Below, piece after piece: positions 1 to 9,581 of a stretch of 64,000 bases of DNA. This DNA comes from UBA4615 sp046046245. Its GTDB lineage: Bacteria; Pseudomonadota; Gammaproteobacteria; Burkholderiales; Burkholderiaceae_E. Below the pieces are notes generated by a model. That model saw only the letters and a program-made list of their open reading frames with translations. It did not search any database and was not told the DNA's origin. The stretch's first letter is position 1. Each line of letters opens with the position of its first letter. The DNA is taken from NCBI GenBank assembly GCA_046046245.1, contig JBJOKE010000010.1:6237-70236 (forward strand). Direction: 5' to 3'. The translations under genes were made by a program, and so were the position numbers.

Positions 1-1
1 G

Positions 2-844
2 ATGCAATTCGCAGAGACCTTGGACACCGCGCAGCAGATCATCGTCAACTTCGGGCTGAAGCTGCTCGGCGCGTTCGCGCTGTGGTGGGCGGGACGCTGG
101 CTGATCGGCATCGCGGCGCGGCTGATCCAGCGGGCGCTGACCCTGCGGCAGGTCGACCCGACGCTGCAGCGCTACATGGCCTCGATCATCAGCGTGGTGC
201 TGAACATCGTGCTGGTGATCGGCATCCTGGGCTTCTTCGGGTTCGAGACGACCTCGTTCGCCGCGCTGCTGGCCGCCGCCGGCGTCGCGATCGGTGCTGC
301 CTGGAGCGGCCTGCTGTCGAACTTCGCGTCGGGCGCGTTCCTGATGGTGCTGCGGCCCTTCAAGGTCGGCGACTACATCTCCGGCGGCGGCGTCGAGGGC
401 ACGGTGCGCGAGATCGGCCTGTTCGCGACGACGATCGTCACGCCCGACAACGTCGTGACGCTGGTGGGCAACGGCAAGCTGCTGGCCGACAACCTGAAGA
501 ACTATTCGGCCGCGCCGTACCGGCGGGTCGACCGGGTCGCGCAGATCGACCACGGCGTGGACCCGGCCGATGCGATCGCACGGCTGAAGGCACGACTGTC
601 GTCGATCCCGAACGTGATGGCCGAGCCGGCGCCCGACGTCGAGATCCTCGACTTCAATCCGATGGGCGCGCAGCTCGCGGTCCGGCCCTACTGCCACACG
701 GACCACTACTGGCAGGTGTACTTCGACACCAACCGCGTCATCCGCGAGGAGTTCTCGCGCGCCGGCTACGCGGTGCCCGCGGCGCACGCGGTGCACCTGG
801 TGACGGGAGCACGGCCGTCGGCCGTCTCGCGGCCCGAGCTCTGA
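2..844 (+). CDS. MscS-family mechanosensitive channel
   Basis: Small-conductance mechanosensitive channel, an inner-membrane protein that opens under hypo-osmotic stress. The 280-residue product is close to the 286 residues of E. coli MscS. Three hydrophobic segments are visible, at about residues 15-35, 62-82 and 86-112. The third is the Gly/Ala-rich pore helix (AALLAAAGVAIGAAWSG) and runs into the family signature RPFKVGDYI; the beta domain and the C-terminal alpha/beta domain follow. Starting at base 2 gives a normal-length protein, so the gene seems complete, but nothing upstream is visible to test this. It lies 112 bp before tusA on the same strand, with no sign of a shared function. Confidence 0.9.
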   Translation: MQFAETLDTAQQIIVNFGLKLLGAFALWWAGRWLIGIAARLIQRALTLRQVDPTLQRYMASIISVVLNIVLVIGILGFFGFETTSFAALLAAAGVAIGAAWSGLLSNFASGAFLMVLRPFKVGDYISGGGVEGTVREIGLFATTIVTPDNVVTLVGNGKLLADNLKNYSAAPYRRVDRVAQIDHGVDPADAIARLKARLSSIPNVMAEPAPDVEILDFNPMGAQLAVRPYCHTDHYWQVYFDTNRVIREEFSRAGYAVPAAHAVHLVTGARPSAVSRPEL

Positions 845-903
845 GGCCCGGCGAGCAGCCCCGCACGCGGTCGGGGCGGCCCGCAGGCATCCCGGCACGC
901 GGG

Positions 904-909
904 TAGAAT
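904..909 (+). promoter_or_regulatory. candidate -10 element upstream of tusA
   Basis: TAGAAT (5 of 6 to TATAAT) stands in GC-rich intergenic DNA 47 bp before the tusA start. No convincing -35 lies 17 bp upstream, so this is only a candidate promoter. Confidence 0.35.
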
Positions 910-956
910 CCGGCTCCCCGACTTCCGACCGGGCCGCCGTCGCGGCGGCCGACGCC

Positions 957-1196
957 ATGTCCGAACCGATCGCATTCGACCGCGAAGTCGACGCCCGCGG
1001 CCTCAACTGCCCGCTGCCGATCCTGAAGGCGAAGAAGGCGCTCGCCGAACTCGGCAGCGGCCAGGTGCTGAAGGTGGTGGCCACCGACCCGGGCTCGCTG
1101 CGCGACTTCCAGGCCTTCGCCCGCCAGACCGGCAACGCGATGGTCGGCCAGGACGAGGCCGACCGGGTCTGGACGTTCTACCTGAAGCGGCGCTGA
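957..1196 (+). CDS. tusA: sulfurtransferase TusA family protein
   Basis: Small cytoplasmic sulfur carrier of the TusA/SirA family. It passes persulfide sulfur from cysteine desulfurase towards acceptors such as tRNA 2-thiouridine synthesis and molybdenum cofactor enzymes. The 79-residue protein has the family's CPxP motif near the N-terminus (NCPLPILKAK, active Cys18), which carries the persulfide, followed by the compact beta-alpha-beta-alpha fold ending in VWTFYLKRR. Length is normal (E. coli TusA 81). It converges on valS across a strong hairpin. The precise sulfur acceptor cannot be read from the sequence. Confidence 0.92.
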   Translation: MSEPIAFDREVDARGLNCPLPILKAKKALAELGSGQVLKVVATDPGSLRDFQAFARQTGNAMVGQDEADRVWTFYLKRR

Positions 1197-1198
1197 GC

Positions 1199-1224
1199 GC
1201 CGCGCGGCCTGCCGGCCGCGCGGC
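1199..1224. terminator. bidirectional terminator hairpin between tusA and valS
   Basis: A perfect 11-bp stem, GCCGCGCGGCC (1199-1209) with GGCCGCGCGGC (1214-1224), closes a TGCC loop between two convergent genes. There is no clear U-run on either side, so its strength as an intrinsic terminator is uncertain. Confidence 0.55.
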
Positions 1225-1230
1225 CGGACA

Positions 1231-4200
1231 TCAACCCAGCTTCGCCCGCTGCTCGCGCAGTCGCGCGAGCGTCGACTCGAAGCCCGCCAGCCGCTCGCGC
1301 TCCTGCTCGACCACCGCTGCCGGTGCGCGCGCGACGAAGCTCTCGTTGCCGAGCTTGGCGCTCGCCTTGCGCACCTCGCCGTCGATCCGAGCGATCTCCT
1401 TGTCGAGCCGCTCGCGCTCGGCCGCGACGTCGATCTCGACCTTCAGCATCAGCCGGAAGTCGCCGACGATCTGGACCGGCGCGATCGAGTCCGCGGGCAG
1501 TGCCTCGACGACCTCGACGCCCGACAGTTTCGCGAGCACCTGGAGGTAGGGCGCGTGCGCGGCCGCGCGATCGCGCGGGCCGGCGACCACCAGGGGCAGC
1601 TTCTGCGCGGGCGACACGTTCATCTCGCCGCGCAGCGCGCGGCACGCGTCGACCATCGACTTCAGTTCAGCCACCGCGGCCTCGCTCGCCGCGTCGACCT
1701 TGCCCATCTCCGCGACCGGGAAGCGCTGGGTGACGATCGAGAACCGGCACTCGACGAGCGCCGCCTCGAGATCGGCGCCCGCGAGCCGCTGCTCGCCGCG
1801 CTCGCCGTAGCGCTGCGCGAGCGGCGCGACCTTCTGCCAGAGCGCCTCGGTGATGAACGGGATCATCGGGTGCGCGAGGCGCAGCACGGTCTCGAGCACC
1901 CGCAGGAGCGTACGGCGCGTGCCGCGCTGCGTGGCCTCGTCGCCCGAGGCGAGGTCGACCTTGGCGAGCTCGAGGTACCAGTCGCAGTACTCGTTCCAGA
2001 CGAACTCGTAGATCGCGCGGGCGGCGTTGTCGAAGCGGTACTCGACGAGCGCCTGCTCGACCTCGGCCTCGACCCGCTGCAGCTGCGAGGTGATCCAGCG
2101 CGAGACCGGCGTGAAGTGCAGGTAGCCGCCGGGCACGCACTGGTCGGCGGTGTGCGGCGCGAAGCCGCAGTCGCGGCCCTCGGTCTGCATCAGCACGAAG
2201 CGCGTCGCGTTCCAGAGCTTGTTGCAGAAGTTGCGGTAGCCCTCGCAGCGGTTCAGGTCGAAGTTCAGCGTACGGGCGAAGGTGGCGAGCGACGCGAAGG
2301 TGAAGCGCACCGCGTCCGCGCCGTAGGCGGGGATGCCGTCCGGGTAGTTCTTCCGGATCTGCTTCTCGATGCGCGCCTTGTGGTCGTCGCGCAGCAGGCC
2401 GACGGTGGACTTCGCGAGCAGCGCCTCGAGCGTGATGCCGTCGATCAGGTCGAGCGGGTCGATCGTGTTGCCCTTCGACTTCGACATCTTCTGGCCCTCG
2501 GCGTCGCGCACGATGGCGTTGATGTAGACGTCGCGGAAGGGGACGCGGCCGGTGAAGAAGGTCGTCATCATCACCATCCGGGCGACCCAGAAGAAGATGA
2601 TGTCGAAGCCTGTGACCAGCACCGCCGACGGCAGGTAGCGGTCGATGTCCTCCATCCGCGCCGGCCAGCCGAGCGACGAGAAGGGCACGAGCGCCGACGA
2701 GAACCAGGTGTCGAGCACGTCGGCGTCGCGCACCAGCGCGCCGCTCCAGCCGGCGGCCGCGGCCTGCGCGTACGCGGCGGCCTCGTCGCGGGCGACGAAG
2801 ACCTGACCGTCGTGGATCGGCGCGCCGTCGGCATCGGCCTTGTACCAGGCCGGGATCTGGTGGCCCCACCAGAGCTGCCGCGAGATGCACCAGTCCTGGA
2901 TGTTCTCCATCCAGTGGTCGTAGGTGGTCCGCCAGTGCTCGGGGACGAAGCGCACCTGGCCGTCGGCGACCACCTGGAGGCAGACGTCGGCGATCGACTG
3001 CCCGGGGAAGAACGCATTGGCGTGGTCGCGCTTCGACATCGCGACGAACCACTGGTCGGTGAGCATCGGCTCGACGACGACGCCGGTCCGCGCCGAGCGC
3101 GGCACCATCAGGGTGTGCGGCTTCTCCGAGACCAGCAGTTCCAGGACCTTCAGGTCGTGCAGCACGCGATCGCGCGCCTCGTAGCGGTCGAGGCCGCGGT
3201 AGGGCGCCGGGGCGTCATCGGACACGGTCGCGGTCTTCGTGAGCACGCTGATCGCAGGCAGGCCGTGGCGCTCGCCGAGCTTCCAGTCGTTGAAGTCGTG
3301 CGCGGGCGTGATCTTCACGCAGCCGGTACCGAAGGCCGGGTCGACGTAGTCGTCGGCGACGATCGGGATCTCGCGCCAGGAAGCGGCGTCGAGCGGCGTG
3401 TCGGACGACAGCGGCAGGCGGATCGAGCGACCCACCAGCGGCGCCCAGCGCGGATCCTTCGGGTTCACCGCGACCGCGGTGTCGCCGAGCATCGTTTCCG
3501 GCCGCGTGGTGGCGACCACCAGCGCGTCGACCGTCACGGTCCGCGCGGCTTCGGTGTCGGTCGCCGGCAGCTCGACGGTCGCCGGGGCGCCGGCGAGCGG
3601 ATAGCGGATCTCCCAGATCCTGCCGCTCTCCTCCTCGCTGTCGACCTCGAGGTCCGACACCGCGGTCTGCAGCGTCGGATCCCAGTTGACCAGCCGCTTG
3701 CCGCGGTAGATCAGCCCCTGCTCGTGCAGCGCGACGAAGACCTCGAGGACCGCCGCGCTCATCGACGCGTCCATCGTGAAGTAGCCGGCGCGCGCGCCGT
3801 CGGCGTCGGCGTATTCCCAGTTGCCCGATGCGCCCATCCGGCGCATCTGCCCGATGATCGTCGCACCCGACTGCTGCTTCCACGCCCAGACGCGGTCGAG
3901 GAAGGCCTCCCGGCCGAGGTCGTGCCGGGTCAGGCCGCTCGCCTGGAGCTGCCGCTCGACCACCACCTGCGTGGCGATGCCCGCGTGGTCGGTGCCGACG
4001 ACCCAGCTGACGTCCGAACCCTTCATCCGCTGCCAGCGGATCAGCGTGTCCATCAGCGTCTGCTGGAACGCGTGCCCCATGTGCAGCGTGCCGGTGACGT
4101 TCGGCGGAGGCAGCTGGACGCAGTAGCCCGACGCGGTCGCGGCGAGGCCCTCGCCCTGCGCCGGCCCCGCGGCCTGGGGCGGGTTGCGGAAGTAGCCGCG

Positions 4201-4299
4201 CGACTCCCACAGCGGATACCAGCGGGCCTCGATCGCGGCGGGCTCGAAACTCTTGGCGAGCGCAGCGTCGGCCGCGCCCTGCTGTTGCGGGGCGTTCAT
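1231..4299 (-). CDS. valS: valine--tRNA ligase
   Basis: Class I aminoacyl-tRNA synthetase that charges tRNA-Val. The 1022-residue protein shows the HIGH-type motif in [13 protein letters not shown] (about residue 70), the large CP1 editing domain, the second signature KMSKSKGN in the Rossmann fold, an alpha-helical anticodon-binding domain and a C-terminal coiled coil rich in Glu/Arg ([18 protein letters not shown]). It is longer than E. coli ValS (951), partly because of an extended N-terminus ([19 protein letters not shown]) before the conserved start of the catalytic domain. A TATAAT hexamer lies 34-39 bp upstream, so it probably has its own promoter within the holC/DUF2486/valS cluster. 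Confidence 0.97.
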   Translation of the reverse strand: MNAPQQQGAADAALAKSFEPAAIEARWYPLWESRGYFRNPPQAAGPAQGEGLAATASGYCVQLPPPNVTGTLHMGHAFQQTLMDTLIRWQRMKGSDVSWVVGTDHAGIATQVVVERQLQASGLTRHDLGREAFLDRVWAWKQQSGATIIGQMRRMGASGNWEYADADGARAGYFTMDASMSAAVLEVFVALHEQGLIYRGKRLVNWDPTLQTAVSDLEVDSEEESGRIWEIRYPLAGAPATVELPATDTEAARTVTVDALVVATTRPETMLGDTAVAVNPKDPRWAPLVGRSIRLPLSSDTPLDAASWREIPIVADDYVDPAFGTGCVKITPAHDFNDWKLGERHGLPAISVLTKTATVSDDAPAPYRGLDRYEARDRVLHDLKVLELLVSEKPHTLMVPRSARTGVVVEPMLTDQWFVAMSKRDHANAFFPGQSIADVCLQVVADGQVRFVPEHWRTTYDHWMENIQDWCISRQLWWGHQIPAWYKADADGAPIHDGQVFVARDEAAAYAQAAAAGWSGALVRDADVLDTWFSSALVPFSSLGWPARMEDIDRYLPSAVLVTGFDIIFFWVARMVMMTTFFTGRVPFRDVYINAIVRDAEGQKMSKSKGNTIDPLDLIDGITLEALLAKSTVGLLRDDHKARIEKQIRKNYPDGIPAYGADAVRFTFASLATFARTLNFDLNRCEGYRNFCNKLWNATRFVLMQTEGRDCGFAPHTADQCVPGGYLHFTPVSRWITSQLQRVEAEVEQALVEYRFDNAARAIYEFVWNEYCDWYLELAKVDLASGDEATQRGTRRTLLRVLETVLRLAHPMIPFITEALWQKVAPLAQRYGERGEQRLAGADLEAALVECRFSIVTQRFPVAEMGKVDAASEAAVAELKSMVDACRALRGEMNVSPAQKLPLVVAGPRDRAAAHAPYLQVLAKLSGVEVVEALPADSIAPVQIVGDFRLMLKVEIDVAAERERLDKEIARIDGEVRKASAKLGNESFVARAPAAVVEQERERLAGFESTLARLREQRAKLG

Positions 4300-4326
4300 C
4301 GTGGGTCGTGGGAAGGTGCCGGGAAA

Positions 4327-4344
4327 CCGGCCATTATAGGCCGG
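4327..4344 (-). promoter_or_regulatory. valS promoter -10 inside a palindrome
   Basis: On the minus strand a perfect TATAAT (4338-4333) lies 34-39 bp before the valS start. It sits exactly in the centre of an inverted repeat, CCGGCC (4327-4332) and GGCCGG (4339-4344). The repeat could bind a regulator or form a hairpin in read-through transcripts. The -35 region is a poor match. Confidence 0.5.
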
Positions 4345-4365
4345 CGGGGCCGCCTGCCGCCCGGT

Positions 4366-4827
4366 TCAGGGCTTGGGCCGGCGCGCGATCTCGGCGTGCA
4401 CGCGGGTGATCTCCTCGTCGACCGCGCGGCCGACGATGTCGCGGACCATCTGCGTGAGCGATGTCCGCAGCTCCGCGGCGAGCGACTCCGCCGCACGGTC
4501 GACGACCGCCCGCAGCGAATCGCGCAGCGCCGCGTCGAGCAGCGCCTGAGAGCGGCGCGTCAGCCGCTCGGCGACGTTCTCGCGGACCCGCTCGGCGAGC
4601 TCCGCCCAGTCGACGTCCTCGAGCTCTGCCGGGAGCGTCTCGGGCGCGTAGCGCGGCACCTCGACGATCTCGGTCAGCATCGGGATCGGCAGGTCTGCCG
4701 CGCCGACGGGCAGCGGGCCCTCGCTGGTCGGCACGGCGTCGGTCGACCGGGCATCCGTCGCCACGGCCTGCGCGGGGCGGTCCGGGGCGTCCCCGTCGGG
4801 GACCTGCGGCATCGTCGGATCGGACAT
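4366..4827 (-). CDS. DUF2486-like hypothetical protein
   Basis: A 153-residue protein I cannot assign a function. The N-terminal 50 residues are acidic, Pro/Ala-rich and probably disordered; residues about 60-150 are predicted mostly helical, with amphipathic heptad-like stretches. Its position between holC and valS and its overall make-up match the short DUF2486 proteins found at this place in Burkholderiales; that assignment is from memory of the gene neighbourhood and not from a domain search. There are no membrane segments, signal peptide or metal-binding motifs. It lies 25 bp after holC on the same strand, so co-transcription is likely. Confidence 0.6.
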   Translation of the reverse strand: MSDPTMPQVPDGDAPDRPAQAVATDARSTDAVPTSEGPLPVGAADLPIPMLTEIVEVPRYAPETLPAELEDVDWAELAERVRENVAERLTRRSQALLDAALRDSLRAVVDRAAESLAAELRTSLTQMVRDIVGRAVDEEITRVHAEIARRPKP

Positions 4828-4852
4828 GGTCGGCGCGCTCGGGCGGCGTCGT

Positions 4853-5284
4853 TCAGCGGCGCTCGGCCGCGGCGATGTCGTGGGTGCTCAGAGGGTAGCC
4901 CCGGTCGCGGTAGAAGCGGAAGCGGTCGCGGCCGCGCGCGCGATCGGCCTCGTCCCCGCCGACGACCTCGATCAGCCGCTCGAAGCGGGCGAAGCCCTCG
5001 GGCGTGGCGTCGCCGAGGTTCACCAGCACGTCGTGCCAGGGCAGTCCGTCGGGCGACGCGGTGAGCAGCACCGGCGTCTCGGCGGCGAGCGCGTCGCTCG
5101 CCGGCACGTGCGGCACGAAGTCCTGCGGCGCGAAGGTCCAGAGCCGCTCGTCGAAGGCCTTCAGCCGGGCCGGCGCGTCGCAGCAGACGACCACGTGCTG
5201 CCGGGCCCGGTAGATCTTGCGGACCAGCCGGCAGGCGTACTCGAGCGGGTCGGCCGCGTTCACGTGGAAGTCGATGCGCGTCAT
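4853..5284 (-). CDS. holC: DNA polymerase III subunit chi
   Basis: Chi subunit of the DNA polymerase III clamp-loader complex, which links the replisome to single-strand binding protein. The protein is 143 residues (E. coli HolC 147) and starts TRIDFHVN, with the conserved AxRLVRKIYR helix and a C-terminal region ending in DRFRFYRDRGYPLSTHDI. A longer reading frame extends 73 codons upstream, but the homologous start is the ATG at 5284. It lies 49 bp after pepA and upstream of the DUF2486-like gene and valS, an arrangement common in Betaproteobacteria. Confidence 0.9.
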   Translation of the reverse strand: MTRIDFHVNAADPLEYACRLVRKIYRARQHVVVCCDAPARLKAFDERLWTFAPQDFVPHVPASDALAAETPVLLTASPDGLPWHDVLVNLGDATPEGFARFERLIEVVGGDEADRARGRDRFRFYRDRGYPLSTHDIAAAERR

Positions 5285-5333
5285 CGCGGCGACCGGGGTG
5301 GTACGTCGGTCGGTGCCGGGCCGCGCGCCGGCC

Positions 5334-6809
5334 TCAGGCGGCGCGTCCGAGCACGAAGCGCGTGAGCAGCGGCACCGGGCGTGCGCTGGAGCCCTTGGCC
5401 GCGCCCGACTTCCAGGCGGTGCCCGCGATGTCGAGGTGCGCCCAGTCGTAGGCCTTGGTGAATCGCGCGAGGAAGCAGGCCGCGGTGATCGCGCCGCCCG
5501 CACGGCCGCCGACGTTGCCCATGTCGGCGAAGTTCGACTTCAGCGCGTCCTGGTACTCGTCGTCGAGCGGCATCCGCCAGCACGGGTCGGCCATCTCGCG
5601 GCCGGCGGCCGACAGCTCGGCCGCGAGCGCGTCGCTCTTCGTGAACAGCCCCGAGTGATGGTGGCCGAGGGCGACCACGCAGGCGCCGGTCAGCGTCGCG
5701 ATGTCGACGACCGCGGCGGGCTTGAAGCGCTCGGCATAGGTGAGCGCATCGCAGAGGATCAGCCGACCCTCGGCGTCGGTGTTCAGGATCTCGACCGTCT
5801 GGCCGGACATGCTGGTGACCACGTCGCCGGGCCGCGTGGCCGTGCCCGAGGGCATGTTCTCGCAGGCCGGGATCAGGCCGATCAGGTTGACCTTCGCCTT
5901 CAGCGCGGCCACCGCGCGCAACGTGCCGAGCACCGAGGCGGCGCCGCACATGTCGAACTTCATCTCGTCCATCTCCGCGGCCGGCTTGATCGAGATGCCG
6001 CCGGTGTCGAAGGTGATGCCCTTGCCGACGAGCACGACCGGCGCCTGCTTCGCGCCCCCGCCGTCGTAGCGGACGACGATCAGCTTCGGCGCGAGCGCCG
6101 AGCCCTGCGCGACCGCGAGCAGCGCGCCCATCTTCAGCGCCTCCATCTGCTTGCGCTCGAGGACCTCGACCTTCAGGCCCAGTTCGCGGCCGAGCGCCTT
6201 CGCGGCGTCGGCGAGGTAGGCGGGCGTGCAGACGTTGCCGGGCAGGTTGCCCAGGTCCTTCGCGAGATCCATGCCGTCGGCCAGCGCGACGGCGGACTTC
6301 AGCTCGGCGGCGATCGCGGCCGACTGCGCGCGGTCGCAGCCGAAGCCGATCGCGCCCGGGCCGCGCGGCGACGGGTCGCGCTTGCTCTTCATCCGGTCGA
6401 AGCGGTAGGCGGCCTCGCGCGCGGCGAGCGCCTGCACGCGTGCGGTCCAGCCTGCGTCGCGGTTCGCGACGGCGACCTCGCCGAGCCACGAGACCGCGTC
6501 CTTCGCGCCGGTGGCCGAGAGCGCGCGGATCGCGGCGCGAGCCGCGTCGGCGAAGGTCTTCTCGGACACCGTCGCGTCGTCGCCCATCGACACCAGCAGC
6601 GCACGCTCGACGCTGCCGCCCAGCCCGACCAGCAGGGTCGAGCCGGCCTTCGCCGGCAGGTCGCCGCGGGCGAGCGCCGCGGCGATCGCGCCGCCCGACT
6701 GCGCGTCGATCGCGAGGGCGGCCTCGCCGGGCTTGCCGCCCCGGACTGCGAGGATCGCGCAGCCGGTCTTCGTCTTCTCGGGCGCGGAGGTCTTCGTGCT
6801 AAATTGCAT
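5334..6809 (-). CDS. pepA: leucyl aminopeptidase
   Basis: Cytosolic M17 aminopeptidase using two divalent metals; in E. coli it also binds DNA in Xer recombination. The 491-residue protein (E. coli 503) has the N-terminal macro-like domain and the catalytic domain with [16 protein letters not shown] (metal-binding Lys and Asp) and the family signature [17 protein letters not shown], which holds further metal ligands and the catalytic Arg. I chose the ATG at 6809 because the upstream 78 codons of the open frame overlap lptF, and an AGGA lies 9 bases before this start. It is divergent from lptF, sharing a 61-bp promoter region. Confidence 0.95.
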   Translation of the reverse strand: MQFSTKTSAPEKTKTGCAILAVRGGKPGEAALAIDAQSGGAIAAALARGDLPAKAGSTLLVGLGGSVERALLVSMGDDATVSEKTFADAARAAIRALSATGAKDAVSWLGEVAVANRDAGWTARVQALAAREAAYRFDRMKSKRDPSPRGPGAIGFGCDRAQSAAIAAELKSAVALADGMDLAKDLGNLPGNVCTPAYLADAAKALGRELGLKVEVLERKQMEALKMGALLAVAQGSALAPKLIVVRYDGGGAKQAPVVLVGKGITFDTGGISIKPAAEMDEMKFDMCGAASVLGTLRAVAALKAKVNLIGLIPACENMPSGTATRPGDVVTSMSGQTVEILNTDAEGRLILCDALTYAERFKPAAVVDIATLTGACVVALGHHHSGLFTKSDALAAELSAAGREMADPCWRMPLDDEYQDALKSNFADMGNVGGRAGGAITAACFLARFTKAYDWAHLDIAGTAWKSGAAKGSSARPVPLLTRFVLGRAA

Positions 6810-6845
6810 CGCGGCAGTCCTGGGGGTCGGTTCCGGGCGGCGCCG

Positions 6846-6853
6846 ATTATATG
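6846..6853. promoter_or_regulatory. divergent pepA/lptF promoter region
   Basis: The 61-bp space between pepA and lptF holds ATTATATG (6846-6853). Read on the minus strand it gives TATAAT, a perfect -10 located 37 bp before the pepA start. On the plus strand the overlapping TATATG could serve lptF, 16-21 bp before its ATG. Neither -35 is convincing. Confidence 0.45.
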
Positions 6854-6870
6854 CGAGCCATCCGTCCACC

Positions 6871-7995
6871 ATGCTGTTCAAGCGGGCGCTGCAGCGCGAC
6901 CTGATCAACCTCGCCGGCGCCGTCTTCGCGACGCTGTTCACGATCATGGTCACCACGACGCTGATCCGGCTGCTCGGCCGGGCCGCGTCGAACCGCGTCG
7001 ACACCGCCGACGTCCTGCCGCTGATCGCCTTCGCGTCGATCAACTACATCCCGGTGCTGCTCGTGCTGACCGTCTACGTGACGGTCCTGATGTGCCTGTC
7101 GCGGGCCTACCGCGACTCCGAGATGGTGATCTGGTTCGCGAGCGGGCAGGGTCTGGGCGCCTGGATCCGACCGGTGCTGTCGTTCGCCGCGCCCTTCGTG
7201 CTGCTGATCGCCGCGGTGGCCTTCGTCGTCGGCCCGTGGGCGAACCGGCAGGCGGCCGAGTACCGGCTGCGCTTCGAGCAGCGCGAGGACGTCTCCCAGG
7301 TGTCGGCTGGCCAGTTCCGCGAATCGGCCGGCGCCAACCGCGTGTTCTTCGTCGAGTCGATCAGCGAGGACCAGTCCGAGGTCCGCAACGTCTTCGTGTC
7401 CCAGGTGCAGGGCGACAAGCTCACCGTGGTCGCCTCGACCGGCGGGCGCATCGTCGCCGGCGCCGACGGCGATCGCTTCCTCGTGCTCGAGGACGGCCGC
7501 CGCTGGGACGGACAGTGGGGCGGCAGCGCCTACCGGCTGATGGAGTTCGAGCGCTACGGCGTACGGCTGCAGTCGAGGGCCTCCGCGCTCGCCGACGAGT
7601 CGGCGCGGCTCAAGACCACCTGGGGCCTGGTCGCGGATCCCTCGCCGTCGAACCTCGGGGAACTCGTCTGGCGCGCGGGCCTGCCGCTGTCGGGCGTGGT
7701 AGTCGCGCTGCTCGCGATCCCGCTGGCGTTCGTCAACCCGCGCGCCGGCCAGTCGGTGAACCTGGTGATCGCGGTGCTGATCTACGTCGTCTACAACAAC
7801 CTCACCGGCATCATGCAGGCCTGGGTCTCGCAGGGCCGGCTGTCGTTCGCGACCGGCCTGGTGGCGACCCACGCGGTCGTGCTGGCGATCGCGGCCTGGC
7901 TGTTCTGGCGGCGCACGTCGATGGTCCGGCTGTGGCCGCCGTGGCGTCGCCGCGAGACGGCGTTGCCGGCGGCGGGGGGCGGGGTGGCCGGATGA
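6871..7995 (+). CDS. lptF: LPS export ABC transporter permease LptF
   Basis: One of the two inner-membrane permeases of the LptB2FGC exporter, which moves lipopolysaccharide from the inner membrane into the periplasmic Lpt bridge. The 374-residue protein has the family layout: N-terminal membrane helices (residues about 10-35 and 50-80), a periplasmic beta-jellyroll domain (about 130-270) and C-terminal helices (about 280-355). The start [11 protein letters not shown] is characteristic of LptF. Its stop overlaps the lptG start by 4 bp (ATGA), so translation is coupled. The upstream open frame overlapping pepA was not used. Confidence 0.95.
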   Translation: MLFKRALQRDLINLAGAVFATLFTIMVTTTLIRLLGRAASNRVDTADVLPLIAFASINYIPVLLVLTVYVTVLMCLSRAYRDSEMVIWFASGQGLGAWIRPVLSFAAPFVLLIAAVAFVVGPWANRQAAEYRLRFEQREDVSQVSAGQFRESAGANRVFFVESISEDQSEVRNVFVSQVQGDKLTVVASTGGRIVAGADGDRFLVLEDGRRWDGQWGGSAYRLMEFERYGVRLQSRASALADESARLKTTWGLVADPSPSNLGELVWRAGLPLSGVVVALLAIPLAFVNPRAGQSVNLVIAVLIYVVYNNLTGIMQAWVSQGRLSFATGLVATHAVVLAIAAWLFWRRTSMVRLWPPWRRRETALPAAGGGVAG

Positions 7996-9125
7996 CCGTC
8001 GTCGGTCGCTATCTCGCGCGCGAGATCGCCTACGGCGTGGTGTTCGTGCTGTTCGGCTTCCTCGGCCTGTTCGCGTTCTTCGACCTCGTCAACGAACTCG
8101 ACGACCTCGGCCGCGGCACCTACCGGATCCAGCACGCGATCGGCTACGTCGCGCTGTCGCTGCCGAGCCACGTCTACGAGCTGATGCCGATCGCCGCGCT
8201 GATCGGCGCCATCTACGCGCTCGCGCAGTTCGCGTCGCACTCCGAATTCACCGCGATGCGCGCGGCCGGCATGGGGCGCAAGCTCGCGCTGAGCGGCGTG
8301 CTCACGGTGGGCGCCGCGTTCGCGCTGGTCACCGCGCTGATCGGCGAGATCGTCGCGCCCCCGGCCGAGCGGCTCGCGCAGAGCCTTCGCCTCACCGCGC
8401 TCGGCACCACCGTGGGCGGTCAGTTCCGCTCGGGCATGTGGATCAAGGACACGCTGCGCGACCCGCAGGGCAATCCGGTCGCGCTTCGATTCGTGAACAT
8501 CGGCGCGCTGCAGCCCGACGCCTCGCTCGACGCACTGCAGATCTTCGAGTTCGATCCCGACTTCACGCTGCGTTCGGTCACCCGGGCGAAGCACGCGAGC
8601 TGGGCCGGCGAGGGCGCCTGGCGGCTGACCGGCATCGAGGAGACGCAGTTCGTCTCCGGTCGCACGCTCGACCGGCTGCCGACGCTGAGCGCGCGGGTCG
8701 TGAAGGAGGCGGAGCGGTCGTGGCCGTCCGAGCTCGGTCCGGACATCGTCCGTGTCGCCATGCTCGAGCCCGAGCGCATGTCGCTGATCGGGCTCGTCCA
8801 GTACACGCGGCACCTGCGCGAGAACCGCCAGAACTCGGAGCGCTACGAGATCGCGCTCTGGAAGAAGATCGTCTATCCGCTCGCGGTGATCGTGATGATG
8901 GCCCTCGCGCTGCCCTTCGGCTACCTGCAGGTCCGCGCTGGCAGCATCGGCTACAAGGTGTTCGCCGGGATCATGCTCGGCGTGGCGTTCCACTTCCTCA
9001 ACGGCCTGTTCTCGCACCTCGGGCTGCTCAACACCTGGCCGGCGTGGCTGTCGGTCTCGATCCCGAGCATGGTCGCGCTGGCGGTGGGCTTCGGATTGCT
9101 CGCCTGGGTCGGGAGGATGCGATGA
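7992..9125 (+). CDS. lptG: LPS export ABC transporter permease LptG
   Basis: Partner permease of LptF in the lipopolysaccharide exporter. The 377-residue protein begins VGRYLAREIAYGVVFV, typical of LptG, with six predicted membrane helices in two groups around a periplasmic jellyroll domain (about residues 130-260) and a last segment rich in Gly/Ala/Leu. The ATG at 7992 overlaps the lptF stop by 4 bp, and the stop overlaps the next gene by 4 bp, so lptF-lptG-cbiX form one coupled operon. Confidence 0.95.
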   Translation: MTVVGRYLAREIAYGVVFVLFGFLGLFAFFDLVNELDDLGRGTYRIQHAIGYVALSLPSHVYELMPIAALIGAIYALAQFASHSEFTAMRAAGMGRKLALSGVLTVGAAFALVTALIGEIVAPPAERLAQSLRLTALGTTVGGQFRSGMWIKDTLRDPQGNPVALRFVNIGALQPDASLDALQIFEFDPDFTLRSVTRAKHASWAGEGAWRLTGIEETQFVSGRTLDRLPTLSARVVKEAERSWPSELGPDIVRVAMLEPERMSLIGLVQYTRHLRENRQNSERYEIALWKKIVYPLAVIVMMALALPFGYLQVRAGSIGYKVFAGIMLGVAFHFLNGLFSHLGLLNTWPAWLSVSIPSMVALAVGFGLLAWVGRMR

Positions 9126-9571
9126 CCATCGGCGTGGTGCTGTTCGGGCACGGCGCGCGCGATCCCCGCTGGCGCGACACGATCGACGCGCTCGCCGCGC
9201 GCCTCGCCGCGCGCGAGCCCGGACTGCCGGTGCGTGCGGCCTTCCTCGAGTTCATGCGGCCCGACCTCGGCGAGGCGGTCGCGTCGCTGGCGGACGAGGG
9301 CGTGCGCGAGGTCGTCGTCGCGCCGGTCTTCCTCGCAGCCGGCGGGCACGTGCTGCGCGACCTGCCCGATCGCCTCGCGCAGATCGCCGCGACGCACCCT
9401 GGGTTGGCGGTCCGTGTCGAACCCGCGCTGGGCAGTCTGCCCGCGGTGCTCGACGCGATGGCGGCCCATTGTGTCGAGGTCGTGTCTCGTGCGACCCCTG
9501 TCGGAGACGCCCGTTCCGCTGCCGCGGATGGCGCGTCGACGGGAGTCCACAAAGGAGTGGACGAGAAATGA
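9122..9571 (+). CDS. cbiX: CbiX/SirB-type sirohydrochlorin chelatase-like protein
   Basis: Short (149-residue) CbiX-family protein, a single-domain chelatase fold expected to insert Co or Fe into sirohydrochlorin. The N-terminal VVLFGHGARDPRW carries the metal-binding His, and VVVAPVFLAAGGHVLRDLP holds the second conserved His. The last 25 residues (after VEVVSRA) are low-complexity and contain a GTCCAC/GTGGAC hairpin in the DNA, so the tail is probably not conserved. It is translationally coupled to lptG. The link to cobalt is plausible because the window also encodes an adenosylcobalamin-dependent reductase, but metal specificity cannot be read here. Confidence 0.8.
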   Translation: MTIGVVLFGHGARDPRWRDTIDALAARLAAREPGLPVRAAFLEFMRPDLGEAVASLADEGVREVVVAPVFLAAGGHVLRDLPDRLAQIAATHPGLAVRVEPALGSLPAVLDAMAAHCVEVVSRATPVGDARSAAADGASTGVHKGVDEK

Positions 9572-9581
9572 GGGTTTCGTT

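Noticed and set aside
4300..4365. A T-box leader for valS
   Set aside because: The upstream space is only 66 bp, shorter than any T-box, and such leaders are not expected in Betaproteobacteria.
1555..5064. A 1169-codon open frame on the plus strand opposite valS and holC, and similar long frames elsewhere (for example 5217-7991, 36092-39646, 54972-58367)
   Set aside because: In DNA of over 70 % GC, stop codons are rare in all frames. These frames are Arg/Gly/Ala-rich, have no recognisable domains and lie antisense to clear homologues.
9545..9561. Hairpin GTCCAC-N5-GTGGAC at the end of cbiX as a terminator
   Set aside because: It lies inside the reading frame, is only 6 bp and has no U-run; the real terminator follows at 9668-9694.
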